A stretch of DNA of 64,000 bases from contig NZ_AYZQ01000001.1 of NCBI RefSeq assembly GCF_001436115.1, positions 744,001 through 808,000 on the forward strand, in the 5' to 3' direction. The notes beneath the pieces were generated by a model, which was not told where the DNA came from, made no database searches, and saw nothing but the letters and a program-made list of their open reading frames with translations. The DNA is from Lacticaseibacillus brantae DSM 23927 (lineage in GTDB: Bacteria; Bacillota; Bacilli; Lactobacillales; Lactobacillaceae). The number at the start of each line of letters is the position of its first letter. Position 1 is the stretch's first letter. Positions 7,202-15,778 of this stretch are shown here, piece by piece. Made by a program: the position numbers and the translations under genes.

Positions 7202-7675
7202 ATGAAGCGAAGTTGGGTTATTGGAATTATTGTGGCAGTTATCGTCGTAGCTGGAGGCGGTTGGTTTGCCTATTCTCAGCACCAGAAACAAGTCGATATT
7301 GACCAGCACTCAGCTCCCTACTATTCTGACACTTCAAAAAAAGGTGAAATTTACGGCTCAGGCAAAGATATTTTGAACTCATATCAAATTGATCAGTTTT
7401 ATAGTATTGCTCGTGGTGCTATCGACAGTCAAGTCCGTAAGGGTTTATCCGATCAACTAGACAATGAAAGTCTTTATGTTGAAAAGGTGAAGGGAAAAGG
7501 ACGTTACTATATTGAGTATGTTTCAAAGCTAGATGCTGGAATAATTAAACGGAATTTTAGAACTACATTCACGGCAGGTCTCGAAACTGCTGACTTCCGA
7601 AAAAGTAAGACATTTAACATTTATAATTTTCAATCAGGCCTGAAAGATTTCGTTGATGAATATGATCCAGACTAA
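7202..7675 (+). CDS. Lysogeny-module secreted or anchored protein of unknown function
   Basis: The 157-residue protein starts with basic residues and one hydrophobic helix (VIGIIVAVIVVAGGGWFAY, residues 6-24), followed by an exported domain. There is no lipobox, so it is probably membrane-anchored. A TGGAGGG site lies before the ATG. Together with the preceding gene it forms a pair of probable lysogenic-conversion genes; each is followed by an aaaaaaagcccac sequence. No family is recognised. Confidence 0.6.
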   Translation: MKRSWVIGIIVAVIVVAGGGWFAYSQHQKQVDIDQHSAPYYSDTSKKGEIYGSGKDILNSYQIDQFYSIARGAIDSQVRKGLSDQLDNESLYVEKVKGKGRYYIEYVSKLDAGIIKRNFRTTFTAGLETADFRKSKTFNIYNFQSGLKDFVDEYDPD

Positions 7676-7770
7676 ATAAAAAAAGCCCACCCCATTGGGT
7701 GAGCAGTTAAGGTGGTGATGCCAGATTTTTATCCCAATGCGTGTGCGAGCGTCAGAAAGGATAATCAAAA

Positions 7771-8958
7771 ATGACAACCTACAAACAATATATCAAGAAA
7801 AACGGTGAAAAGAAATGGCGTGTCCAAGGATATCTTGGCATGGATCCAAAGACCGGCCTGCAAAAACGTACCACTTTAAACGGGTTTAACACTAAGATAG
7901 AGGCCAAAGATGCTTTTGAACGGGCTATTTACGATTTCAAATTCAATACCTCGGAACCAGAACCAGATAAACGAACGGTCCAATCTGTATTTGACGAATG
8001 GTGGCCAATGTACACTCAAACAGTAGAGTCAAGCACATCAAACAAAACTAAACAAATTTTCGAACATCATGTATTACCTAGTTTCGGGAGTATGTATATT
8101 AGCAAAGTTCAGATTATTGATGCAGAAAAATGGTCCCTTTCACTTGCAAAGAAAATGAGCAGCTACGGTAAGGTTCTTTCGTACGCTGGTATGCTCTTCA
8201 AGTTTGCAATGCGCATGGGTTACCTAACTAAAAATCCTTTTGAGTATATTGAGAGACCTCGGCGCCATAAAAAGGCTCAGCCATCGGTGACACAAAATTA
8301 CTACTCAGTTGAAGAGTTACATGCTTTTGTGTCTGCCCTTCATAAATTGGCTAGTGATGAATCTTCATCCCGTTGGATAATGGCTCAGGCCTTTCTCTTA
8401 TTGGCCGTATCGACAGGTTTAAGGCGTGGTGAGCTACTTGGGCTGAAATGGTCAGACCTCGACCTGAATGCCGGTAATTTGACTGTAAAGCGCGCTATCA
8501 AGCGTGATGCAAACGGCTCGTATGTTGGCGGCCCAAAGAATGAAAATGCCTATCGCACCGTTATGCTTGAACCAATGGTTATGAGCTCTCTTCAACAGCT
8601 CAGAATGCAGTCAATTCGACTTGCTGAATCGGAGGGGTTACCCGCAATCAGTCCGGATCAGTGGCTATTTCCTAGCAATAACAATCCGGATAAAGTGATA
8701 AGCTCTGATACACCTCGGAAATGGATGATGGATTTGTCTGAGTCAACTGGCGTTCGCCGAATCACAATTCACGGCCTGCGCCACACTAAGGCAACTCTTA
8801 TGTCTGAGGCGGGAATTACCCCATCTGATATCGCTAAAATTCTGGGACATGCTAGCGGTGAGTTTACGATGAAGCATTATATCCATGCAACCGATGATGG
8901 CGTTAAAAAAGCCGAGTCAATTTATGGCCGGCTGTTAGAAAATGTAGTTGAAATGTAG
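7771..8958 (+). CDS. int: Prophage tyrosine integrase
   Basis: The 395-residue protein has an N-terminal arm-binding segment (GEKKWRVQGYLGMDPKTG), a SAM-like core-binding domain (about residues 70-170) and a C-terminal catalytic domain. The catalytic residues are Arg in STGLRRGELLGL, His-x-x-Arg in HGLRHTKATL, His in LGHASG and Tyr in MKHYIHAT. It integrates the prophage at an attB site, here probably the tRNA- or tmRNA-like 3' end just downstream. It is the rightmost phage gene and is oriented towards the attachment site. Confidence 0.93.
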   Translation: MTTYKQYIKKNGEKKWRVQGYLGMDPKTGLQKRTTLNGFNTKIEAKDAFERAIYDFKFNTSEPEPDKRTVQSVFDEWWPMYTQTVESSTSNKTKQIFEHHVLPSFGSMYISKVQIIDAEKWSLSLAKKMSSYGKVLSYAGMLFKFAMRMGYLTKNPFEYIERPRRHKKAQPSVTQNYYSVEELHAFVSALHKLASDESSSRWIMAQAFLLLAVSTGLRRGELLGLKWSDLDLNAGNLTVKRAIKRDANGSYVGGPKNENAYRTVMLEPMVMSSLQQLRMQSIRLAESEGLPAISPDQWLFPSNNNPDKVISSDTPRKWMMDLSESTGVRRITIHGLRHTKATLMSEAGITPSDIAKILGHASGEFTMKHYIHATDDGVKKAESIYGRLLENVVEM

Positions 8959-9016
8959 TTGAAATCTCTAGCGAATAGATAGGATGTTGATAACACTGGG
9001 TTTTAAAGGCCTATCC

Positions 9017-9038
9017 GTCAACCCCCGTCATCTCCATT
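9017..9038. other. Candidate prophage attachment site (tRNA or tmRNA 3' end)
   Basis: The segment gtcaacccccgtcatctcca reads as the end of a T-loop (TTCAACC-like), the 3' strand of a T-stem (CCCGT) and the 3' strand of an acceptor stem (CATCTCC) with discriminator A. The 5' parts of a tRNA are absent, which fits a phage that carries the 3' end of its target gene. The intact copy should lie at the other prophage end, outside the window. An intrinsic terminator follows, as expected for the original target gene. Confidence 0.5.
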
Positions 9039-9043
9039 GTTAG

Positions 9044-9084
9044 AAGCCAAGCCGTAACCAGTTGGTTACGACTTGGCTTTTTTG
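9044..9084 (+). terminator. Intrinsic terminator beside the attachment site
   Basis: The arms aagccaag..gtaacc (9044-9059) and ggttac..cttggctt (9064-9079) form a long stem with a 4-base loop, followed by a T tract. It probably belonged to the target RNA gene before phage insertion. Confidence 0.8.
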
Positions 9085-9220
9085 TTTGCTGCTTATCACC
9101 CAGTCTGCCGAAAAAATGTGTGTAAACTTTGAAGATTGTGCGTGAATCCACAAAACTTCTGGATCACAGTTTTACGTAACCTTAACCGCGGCTAGTCACT
9201 GACCGTGCTATGCTGGAGCT

Positions 9221-9433
9221 ATGAAAACCTACAAATTACCAGTCACCTTAGTCATCATGACGCTCCTAGTTCAGCTTCTGGCCACAAACTTCAGTTACAT
9301 TGATTCAGCGGGTTATGTCCACGAGCCCGGGTTCTTTACCGTGCCTTTGGGCATATTTGTCATTTCTGGCTCGATTGTAAGAATTGTGTGGTTGCTGCTA
9401 AAACCTCGAGTCAAGAAAAGCCTAAATCGTTGA
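9221..9433 (+). CDS. DUF3955 family small membrane protein
   Basis: The 70-residue protein has two hydrophobic segments (LPVTLVIMTLLVQLLA, and PLGIFVISGSIVRIVWLLL) separated by SYIDSAGYVHEPGFFTVP. The order Ser, a short loop with G-Y/L-x-E-P, then FF-x-x-P-L-G is the DUF3955 signature. Such proteins are frequent in Firmicutes and have no known function. A GGAG lies 3 bases before the ATG, which is rather close. It is the first host gene right of the prophage. Confidence 0.65.
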   Translation: MKTYKLPVTLVIMTLLVQLLATNFSYIDSAGYVHEPGFFTVPLGIFVISGSIVRIVWLLLKPRVKKSLNR

Positions 9434-9484
9434 CTTTCTGCGCAATCCCTCGAATAATTGACTATATTATTTGGAGGTGTTCAC

Positions 9485-10258
9485 ATGAATGAACAATCAC
9501 GCTTTTTCTTAGAACCGAAAAAGCACACAGAATTTCCATTCCTTGATGGGAAAACTTCAGCAGGCCGCTTATGGGGCATGTTCTTTGGCGCAATCATTAT
9601 CAGTTTGGTCATGCTCTTACCTCAGGTCCTTATTCCCGCTAGTGCAAGCCTGACCGTTGAAATCCTGGGCCAGATTATCCAATCAGTTGTGCCACTGATA
9701 CTCTTCTGGGCACTCTATCGGTATGTCGGGCAAATTTCGATGCGCCAACTGTACAAGCGCATTACTATACGTGCATTAGGCTTTGGGATTGTAATGTTCG
9801 CGCTCAGTTCCGTTTACGCCGTCATTGTTGGCCTATTGCTCAAAGGGCAAACAACTGCCAATGCCAGCGCCGCTCAAGCAGCCCACATGAGTAAGAGTGC
9901 TCTGATTCCCAGTTACCTGTTAAATGAAGGGCTAGACCTCTTTAACCTGATGATTGAGGAACTCATCGCCGTTACTGCCTTCTTGGCAATTTTGGCCTTA
10001 GCTAATCACTACTGGCACTTATCTCGTAACGCCAGCATCTGGGTTGGGCTCGGAATTTCAATCATTGTATTCGGTGTGATTCACTTCTCTGCCTATGATT
10101 GGCACTGGGCCCAAATGATTCTCCTGATCGGGATGAGCCGCCTCTTTGACACAGGCGTCTACATCCGGACGAAGAACATCTGGATTTCTTATATCATGCA
10201 CTTCGTTTGGGATACCATCCTGTTCACCATAGGTTTAATCACCAACCTAGGTGCCTAA
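9485..10258 (+). CDS. CPBP family intramembrane metalloprotease
   Basis: The start at 9485 is chosen because TTGGAGGTGTT precedes this ATG. The 257-residue protein has about seven membrane helices and the CPBP (Abi) motifs: an EE pair in MIEELIAV, a His in FGVIHFSA and a further His in YIMHFVWD. These are the active-site residues of this family of membrane endopeptidases. In lactobacilli such proteins often act in bacteriocin self-immunity or surface maturation, but no bacteriocin gene is nearby. Confidence 0.85.
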   Translation: MNEQSRFFLEPKKHTEFPFLDGKTSAGRLWGMFFGAIIISLVMLLPQVLIPASASLTVEILGQIIQSVVPLILFWALYRYVGQISMRQLYKRITIRALGFGIVMFALSSVYAVIVGLLLKGQTTANASAAQAAHMSKSALIPSYLLNEGLDLFNLMIEELIAVTAFLAILALANHYWHLSRNASIWVGLGISIIVFGVIHFSAYDWHWAQMILLIGMSRLFDTGVYIRTKNIWISYIMHFVWDTILFTIGLITNLGA

Positions 10259-10262
10259 TTGC

Positions 10263-10295
10263 AAAAAAGCCTCGACAATTGTCGAGGCTTTTTTT
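10263..10295. terminator. Bidirectional terminator between converging genes
   Basis: The arms aagcctcgacaa and ttgtcgaggctt are a perfect palindrome flanked by an A run on the left and a T run on the right, so it can serve both the CPBP gene and the convergent permease gene. Confidence 0.9.
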
Positions 10296-11652
10296 ATCGT
10301 GTTGAACGCGTTTGGAAAGTTCTGAACCCAAAGATGACGACAAGCCAGATCACAGCGAAAATCAAAGCTACCCTTGTTTGGGCGTTGAAGCACATCATGA
10401 CCACTGTTAGAGCCAAGAAAGCTAAGACCAGGTAATCAGACCATGGATAAAACGGCATTGAGAACCCGGTTGCCTGCGGTTTCTGAGCTTTGAATTTCAG
10501 GTGAGCCAAGATGAGCATGACCCAAACAAACAAGAAACTGACGGTTGCGACACTAGAGACTAAGGCGAATACCGAACCCGGGAGCACCCCATTGAGAATT
10601 ACGGCGACCGCAATGGCCGCAGTCGATGCCATGATTGCCCTGGCCGGCACCTGGCGCTTCGATAATTTTGCTAACCCATGCAACTTGCTGTTTTGCTCCG
10701 TCGAAGTCAATGAGAACAATAACCGCCCTGTGCTGAAAATGGCTGAGTTACAGGCTGAGGCAGCCGCTGTCAGGACAACGAAATTAATAATATCTGCCGC
10801 TGCTGGAATGCCAACGTTTTTGAATACCTGGACAAAAGGACTCGCATTGGTTGTGACCGCTGTCCACGGATAAATGGCCATGATAACAAACAAGGCCCCA
10901 ACATAGAAAATAATAATTCGCAGCGGAATTTCATTAATAGCTTCGGGAATCACTTTCTGAGGATCCTTGGTTTCACTGGCCGTCAAACCAACCATTTCAA
11001 TTCCAACGAAACTAAAGACTACCATTTGCAGCGACAATAAGAAGCCTTGAATCCCCTTGGGAAAGAATCCACCAAAGTTCACTAGATTACCAAGTGAAGC
11101 GGCGCCTTGGGGAGTTTTCCAGTGACCAATAATCATCACGGCGCCCAAGACAATAAGGCCAATAATGGCAACAATTTTGATCAAGGCAAACCAGAATTCC
11201 GCTTCTCCAAATAAGCCGACACTGACTAAGTTCATGACTAACAGAATGGCCAAGGCAATTAGTCCTGGTAGCCACTGAGGCACATTTGGTAGCCAAAAGC
11301 GGATGTATAACCCAATCGCAGTCACCTCAGCCATTGCGACAGCAATCCAGCAAATCCAATAGGTCCATCCTGTCACGAAGCCGGCTTTTTCGCCCAGGTA
11401 TTGCGTGATGAATTCAATAAAGGTATGGCGATTCACGTCCGACATCAGCAATTCACCTAGTGCCCGCATTAGCAGGAAACAAATGCCACCGGTTAATAAG
11501 TAACTCAATAAAATGGCCGGTCCGGCAAGGTGAATTGATTGGCCGGCCCCCAAGAAGAGGCCCGTCCCAATTGTTCCGCCAATCGCAATTAACTGTACAT
11601 GTCGACTTTTTAAATTACGCGCCAGTTCTGGTTCTGCTCCAGGTTCTTTCAT
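10294..11652 (-). CDS. Amino acid permease (APC superfamily, AAT type)
   Basis: This protein of about 452 residues has twelve predicted membrane helices and the APC signature near the N-terminus (IAIGGTIGTGLFLGAGQ), which lines the substrate site in helix 1. Three ATG codons follow each other at the start; the third (11650-11652) has the best spacing from GGAGG. The RALGEL motif in helix 3 is typical of AAT-type transporters of neutral or basic amino acids. The exact substrate cannot be read from the sequence. Confidence 0.85.
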   Translation of the reverse strand: MKEPGAEPELARNLKSRHVQLIAIGGTIGTGLFLGAGQSIHLAGPAILLSYLLTGGICFLLMRALGELLMSDVNRHTFIEFITQYLGEKAGFVTGWTYWICWIAVAMAEVTAIGLYIRFWLPNVPQWLPGLIALAILLVMNLVSVGLFGEAEFWFALIKIVAIIGLIVLGAVMIIGHWKTPQGAASLGNLVNFGGFFPKGIQGFLLSLQMVVFSFVGIEMVGLTASETKDPQKVIPEAINEIPLRIIIFYVGALFVIMAIYPWTAVTTNASPFVQVFKNVGIPAAADIINFVVLTAAASACNSAIFSTGRLLFSLTSTEQNSKLHGLAKLSKRQVPARAIMASTAAIAVAVILNGVLPGSVFALVSSVATVSFLFVWVMLILAHLKFKAQKPQATGFSMPFYPWSDYLVLAFLALTVVMMCFNAQTRVALIFAVIWLVVIFGFRTFQTRSTR

Positions 11653-11677
11653 CATCATTCCTCCAACTGTTAGTCAA

Positions 11678-11706
11678 AGTATACGCGGGAATGACACATT
11701 TGAAAA
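11678..11706 (-). promoter_or_regulatory. Promoter of the amino acid permease gene
   Basis: On the minus strand TATACT (11678-11683) lies 17 bases from a TTTTCA hexamer (11701-11706). The leader would be about 20 bases, too short for a riboswitch or attenuator. Confidence 0.55.
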
Positions 11707-11753
11707 AGTACTTTTGTTCGAGATAAAATGAAATCTTTTCACCTTCAACTAAA

Positions 11754-11787
11754 AAAATTGACCGCGCCCCAAAGCGCCGGTCAATTT
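11754..11787 (-). terminator. Terminator of the ackA-esterase operon
   Basis: The arms aaattgaccg and cggtcaattt flank a GC-rich loop, and on the minus strand a run of T follows. It lies 18 bases beyond the stop of the gene at 11805-12266. Confidence 0.88.
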
Positions 11788-11804
11788 CTAATCACACAAA
11801 GTTA

Positions 11805-12266
11805 CTAGGCTTGCCTATGGATTTGGTCTTCTGGAACAAACTTGGTTAATTCCTGCATCAATTCTGTGGTCGGCATCGAAAACTTCAATCGATTCACTAC
11901 AATAGTCCCCACCTGCGACAGTAAGCGACTCTGATTGGGGCCGACTGCCTCAATCGTAAAACCGGTTAAATTTCCCAAAGGCCGGCTACTACCAAGACCG
12001 GCAATCACTGCGCTTGGCGTGATACCTTTCGGCCAGAAAGCAAAGACCAAAAACATGCCAAAAATAAACAAGTTGCGGACAAAACCATCCACGTCGGTTG
12101 CTGGGTAGAACCAGGCCACAAGCGCGGTCAAAGCGGCAATCAACAAATAGAATCCCCGCCGCCACCAACTGACAGTGGCCCAAAGCCGAACGCGCAAACG
12201 TAAGTACAACGTGCCGCCAATCGCAATTAACAAGATTAATAAATAAACCCAAGTGATGAGTGCCAT
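11805..12266 (-). CDS. Membrane protein of unknown function
   Basis: The 153-residue protein has three hydrophobic segments in the first 80 residues (ITWVYLLILLIAIGGTLYL, FYLLIAALTALVAWFY and LFIFGMFLVFAFW) and a soluble C-terminal domain of about 70 residues (GFTIEAVGPNQSRLLSQVG). Its ATG overlaps the stop of the esterase gene as TAATG, with AGGAGG-like bases upstream, so the two are translationally coupled. No family is recognised. Confidence 0.7.
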   Translation of the reverse strand: MALITWVYLLILLIAIGGTLYLRLRVRLWATVSWWRRGFYLLIAALTALVAWFYPATDVDGFVRNLFIFGMFLVFAFWPKGITPSAVIAGLGSSRPLGNLTGFTIEAVGPNQSRLLSQVGTIVVNRLKFSMPTTELMQELTKFVPEDQIHRQA

Positions 12267-13225
12267 TATGCCTCCTGCGTCAAAAACTTCGCCATACTAG
12301 GATCCTTGGCTAGGTCTGGACGACGTAAAATAATTTCTTTGATTGGCATATTGCGCACAATCTTATAAGCATGTTCATCCGATAACTCCGGCGCCGCATG
12401 CAAAATTGCTGCCCGCAGCGTAGAATCTGCCATCAAATCCCTAACCGGGGTTTCTTCCGGGGTTAGTTTTGGGGTGATAGGCGTTTGGCCGATTTCAGCG
12501 AATCGATGCACCAGCCAATCTTTTGCCAGATTAACCCACTGCGCAAAAGCTGGCTCAATCGCCTTCGCTTGACCATTAGCAGTGATCTGCGTCCCTAAAG
12601 CCAAGCCATGCTGACCTTTTTGAAAAAGGTGTAACTCGAGGGGGACCTCGGCCTCTTCAAGCGCCTTAGCAAAAATCAATGTGTTCTCTACCGGTACGAG
12701 GTTATCCTCGTAGGTCGTGAAGATAAATGTTGGTGGCAATCCAGGCTTAACCGCTTGGATTAAGTTAGGCGCCGTGATGTCCATGAACGCCGCAAATGAA
12801 GGCAAGGTCACAGGGTAGCCGAGAAGCAACGCCGCTGGCCGGGCCTTTGTGAGTACCGTCATCGCCACAGCCAAGTGGCCGCCGGCAGAAAAGCCAATCA
12901 AGCCAATACGATTCACATCAACCGACCATTCAGCAGCATGCTCATGAATTTGTGAGAACGCAAATTCGCCGTCTGCAAGCGCCGTCTCAAAATCTTTGAA
13001 CGCAGCGACCGCGTACCGCAACACGGCTGCGTGATAACCAGCTGCCAGGAACTGCATCGCAATTGGTTCAGCTTCCCGATCACTTGTGAAATCATAACCA
13101 CCGCCCGGTAACACGAGAATTAATGGGCGTGGCGATTGATCGGCCATCTCTTTGGAATCAGCCAATAAGAAAACATCCAGCCGGGTCTCCTGCTTGGCAT
13201 TAATCGGAATGCTGAGTGTCCGCAT
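12266..13225 (-). CDS. Alpha/beta-hydrolase, BD-FAE or acetyl-esterase type
   Basis: This 319-residue protein has an oxyanion-hole motif LPGGGYDF near residue 39, the nucleophile elbow GFSAGGHLA near residue 112, a catalytic-acid candidate in TTYEDNLVP near residue 175 and His in GQHGLAL near residue 205. The family cleaves short acyl esters of sugars or lipids. A C-terminal addition of about 60 residues (from TPEETPVRDLM) is not part of the usual fold. The gene starts 11 bases after ackA, so a role in acetyl-ester turnover next to acetate kinase is possible. Confidence 0.85.
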   Translation of the reverse strand: MRTLSIPINAKQETRLDVFLLADSKEMADQSPRPLILVLPGGGYDFTSDREAEPIAMQFLAAGYHAAVLRYAVAAFKDFETALADGEFAFSQIHEHAAEWSVDVNRIGLIGFSAGGHLAVAMTVLTKARPAALLLGYPVTLPSFAAFMDITAPNLIQAVKPGLPPTFIFTTYEDNLVPVENTLIFAKALEEAEVPLELHLFQKGQHGLALGTQITANGQAKAIEPAFAQWVNLAKDWLVHRFAEIGQTPITPKLTPEETPVRDLMADSTLRAAILHAAPELSDEHAYKIVRNMPIKEIILRRPDLAKDPSMAKFLTQEA

Positions 13226-13235
13226 AGGTTGCCTC

Positions 13236-14441
13236 CTAGTGTTGGTTGCTGAGCGTCATGACGTCCCGAGCAATCATCAATTCTTCATTGGTTGGAATGA
13301 GCAAAACGTCAACCTTTGAATCATCACTGGAAATTCGTTGTTCTTGGCCCATGACATCATTACGATCATCGTCAATCTTGGCGCCAAACACACTCAGACC
13401 ATCGACAATCCGCTTGCGCATGACCTTGTCGCCCTCACCAATCCCGGCGGTGAAAATCAAGGCATCCACCCCACCGAGTTCGGCAATATAACCAGCCACA
13501 TATTTGATGATCCGGTTGGCAAAAATATCAATCGCTAACTGAGAATCTGGCTGTGTGTCCCGTGAGTTCTCTAAATCACGCATGTCTGGAGATAGTTCTG
13601 ATAACGCCAACAAACCAGATTCTTCATTCAAAATCTGCACCATCGCTTCAGGATCTGTAATGTTTAATTTTTGCATTAAGAATGCAACCAAAGACGCATC
13701 AATATCCCCACTGCGAGTACTCATCGTTACACCAGCCAATGGTGTAAAGCCCATGGAAGTGTCATAGGATTTGCCATTCTTAATGGCTGTGACTGAGACC
13801 CCACTGCCTAAATGCATGACGACCAAGTTCAAATCTGACAAATCCTTACCCAACATTTCAGCTGCTCGACCTGAGACATAACGATTGCTCGTCCCATGCG
13901 CACCATACTTGCGGGCCCCAAACTTGTCATAATATTCCCGTTTAATTGAATACAAATAATTCATTGGTGGCATGGTGGTATGGAATGAGGTATCAAAAAC
14001 AGCGACTTCTGGCACATTTGGCAATAACTTACTGAAGGCCCGAATGCCATCGGCCTCAGCTGGATTATGCAGTGGCGCATATTCAGCCAAAGACTCAATG
14101 TTAGCCAAGGCTTTCTCATCGACCAGCACTGAGCGATCGAAAATTTCGCCCCCCGCAACAATCCGGTGACCCACGCCTTGAATTTCGGCATAATCTTCAA
14201 TAATTTTCAGCTCAATCAGTTTCTTCAACAATAAATCGACCGCAATTTCTGGCGTCTTAATATCGCCAGTTTGAGAGAACTTCTGGCTGTCACCGTATTT
14301 AACCGTGAAGACAGAATCGGACAAACCGAGTCGGTCGACCATACCTGAAGCAATCACTTGTTCTTCCGGCATTTGGAATAACTTCCACTTCAATGTTGAA
14401 CTACCTGAGTTAATTGCTAAAATTTTTGCCATCTGTGCCAT
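13236..14441 (-). CDS. ackA: Acetate kinase
   Basis: The enzyme makes ATP and acetate from acetyl phosphate at the end of the phosphoketolase and pyruvate pathways. The phosphate-binding NSGSSTLKWKLF lies at the N-terminus, the family pattern MHLGSGVSVTAIKNG in the middle, and FTAGIGEGD near the C-terminus. The length of about 400 residues fits the family. Two starts are possible (ATG at 14441 or 14432, giving MAQMAKIL or MAKIL), neither with a strong ribosome site. It follows ytxK as in other Firmicutes and is probably transcribed from the promoter at 15546-15574. Confidence 0.95.
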   Translation of the reverse strand: MAQMAKILAINSGSSTLKWKLFQMPEEQVIASGMVDRLGLSDSVFTVKYGDSQKFSQTGDIKTPEIAVDLLLKKLIELKIIEDYAEIQGVGHRIVAGGEIFDRSVLVDEKALANIESLAEYAPLHNPAEADGIRAFSKLLPNVPEVAVFDTSFHTTMPPMNYLYSIKREYYDKFGARKYGAHGTSNRYVSGRAAEMLGKDLSDLNLVVMHLGSGVSVTAIKNGKSYDTSMGFTPLAGVTMSTRSGDIDASLVAFLMQKLNITDPEAMVQILNEESGLLALSELSPDMRDLENSRDTQPDSQLAIDIFANRIIKYVAGYIAELGGVDALIFTAGIGEGDKVMRKRIVDGLSVFGAKIDDDRNDVMGQEQRISSDDSKVDVLLIPTNEELMIARDVMTLSNQH

Positions 14442-14500
14442 CTGCTTTCTTTTCCGTCGCATTGCATGTGTAGGTTTAGATTTTACACATTGACGGGTAA

Positions 14501-15514
14501 TTAACCGCGGATATTTTGGTCCGCCCAATGATTAATTTCTGACAAGAATTTAGAAAAGGCATCCTTGTCATTCAAATCGGGAAATTCTCCGAGTAAGACT
14601 TGTTTGGCTTGGACTGCTGCGCCACCCGGCCGTTGCAATACCAATAATGACTTTTGCGCGTTGGCGCTGGCAAACATCGTGGTTGGTAAAGTGAGTAAGC
14701 CTTGGAAATGCATGGCTTGCGTGAGCCAACTCGTCAAACCGTTTGCTTCTTCGGATTGGAAGACATTGCTTGGCACGAAGAAAAGACCTAAGCCACCTGG
14801 CTTCAACAGTTGCATACTTTGTTCAATTAACAAGTGGTGGGCGTAAGAGTGGCCCTCCTTTGCTGCTGTTGCAAAAGTTTTGGCGCGATCATCCAGCGGA
14901 TAATAGCCCACTGGCAAATCTGAGACCATGATGTCCATGCCATTAAAGACTGGTGTATCAATGCCATCCTGATGAAATAACTGCACATCGAGGTGTTGCA
15001 AGGCACTGCTCATCCCCGCAAAAGCCAACAGGGTCTCATCATTGTCTACGCCAAAGCCTTTCACTGGGACATCTAGCGCGCTATGGAGTTGATTCATCAC
15101 GGCATAGAGTAGATTTCCCGTGCCGACAGCTAAATCGCCAACAGACAGACTCGTCTTAATCGCAGGATAGAAAACCGTGACCAAATAACTCGCCAGGCTC
15201 GCCAGGGCATCTGGTGTGACTTGCTTGTTTGGTTCAATTTGATCTTGAGCAATAATCTTAACCAGCACCAATTGCCAAGCTTGGCGAATCTCCTCAGCAC
15301 TAAAAGTATCCAGCGTGATTTGCGCATATAACTTCTCGAGCGCTTGAGTGGTGGAAGCATCTGGCAGACCATCCGCATGTGTGACCTCTCCACTCAGGAG
15401 GTTGTCACCCGTTTCAATCGCCGCTTCAAGTGCGCTAACATTCAAATTCCGACGCAACAGTGTGGTCGACTGATCCAGTACAGTGTACAAACTTTCTAAA
15501 TGCGTGTTTGCCAA
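14501..15514 (-). CDS. ytxK: Class I SAM-dependent methyltransferase (YtxK family)
   Basis: The 337-residue protein has an N-terminal helical domain and an N6-adenine-type methyltransferase core: DLAVGTGNLLYA (SAM-binding motif I) near residue 128 and SDLPVGYYP in place of the N-P-P-Y motif near residue 197. The substrate of the YtxK family is not established. It starts with TTG (15512-15514), 8 bases after GGGAGG. The order comG operon, ytxK, ackA is conserved in bacilli and lactobacilli. Confidence 0.88.
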   Translation of the reverse strand: MANTHLESLYTVLDQSTTLLRRNLNVSALEAAIETGDNLLSGEVTHADGLPDASTTQALEKLYAQITLDTFSAEEIRQAWQLVLVKIIAQDQIEPNKQVTPDALASLASYLVTVFYPAIKTSLSVGDLAVGTGNLLYAVMNQLHSALDVPVKGFGVDNDETLLAFAGMSSALQHLDVQLFHQDGIDTPVFNGMDIMVSDLPVGYYPLDDRAKTFATAAKEGHSYAHHLLIEQSMQLLKPGGLGLFFVPSNVFQSEEANGLTSWLTQAMHFQGLLTLPTTMFASANAQKSLLVLQRPGGAAVQAKQVLLGEFPDLNDKDAFSKFLSEINHWADQNIRG

Positions 15515-15545
15515 AAAAAAACCTCCCGTTTTCTACTACTTCTCA

Positions 15546-15583
15546 ATTCTACTCAGGATACACCTGTTATTCAAGCGGTTACT
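15546..15583 (-). promoter_or_regulatory. ytxK-ackA promoter with cre-like overlap
   Basis: On the minus strand TTGAAT (15569-15574) and TAGAAT (15546-15551) are separated by 17 bases. A cre-like word, ttcaagcggttact at 15570-15583, matches 12 of 14 positions of the CcpA consensus TGNAANCGNWWNCA and overlaps the -35 element. This promoter would let ackA be expressed independently of the competence operon upstream. The CcpA link is inference. Confidence 0.55.
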
Positions 15584-15601
15584 TTCGCGAAACAACGCGC
15601 T

Positions 15602-15778
15602 TCATTTCTTAGACCTGGACACCCACAATTCCGTCATTCGCGCGTCATTCAATCGGATTTGAATTCGATACTGTGAGGCATATTGTTGATAACTCCGAAT
15701 CAGAAATAAACTGATCGCCGCGGTAATCATCAATAAGACCACCACGCTCAAAAGCGCACTAGCTTCACGCCGCTTCAT
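15602..15778 (-). CDS. comGG: Short ComGG-like minor pseudopilin
   Basis: This 58-residue protein begins MKRREASALLSVVVLLMITAA, a short basic stretch followed by a hydrophobic helix as in type IV pilin-like proteins, and then a small hydrophilic part. Its ATG overlaps the stop of comGF as ATGA, and it closes the comG operon, the position of comGG elsewhere. Sequence identity among ComGG proteins is low, so the assignment is mostly positional. It is too short for a full pilin head domain. Confidence 0.6.
   Translation of the reverse strand: MKRREASALLSVVVLLMITAAISLFLIRSYQQYASQYRIQIRLNDARMTELWVSRSKK

Noticed and set aside
7682-7706. Terminator after the gene at 7202-7675
   Set aside because: The hairpin has its T run only on the minus strand, where no gene ends here. 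It may be a remnant of cassette insertion, so it is not listed as a terminator.
4188-7751. 14-base direct repeat tgcgtgtgcgagcg at 4188-4201 and 7738-7751
   Set aside because: A few 14-base repeats are expected by chance in 64 kb, and the two places share no clear function.
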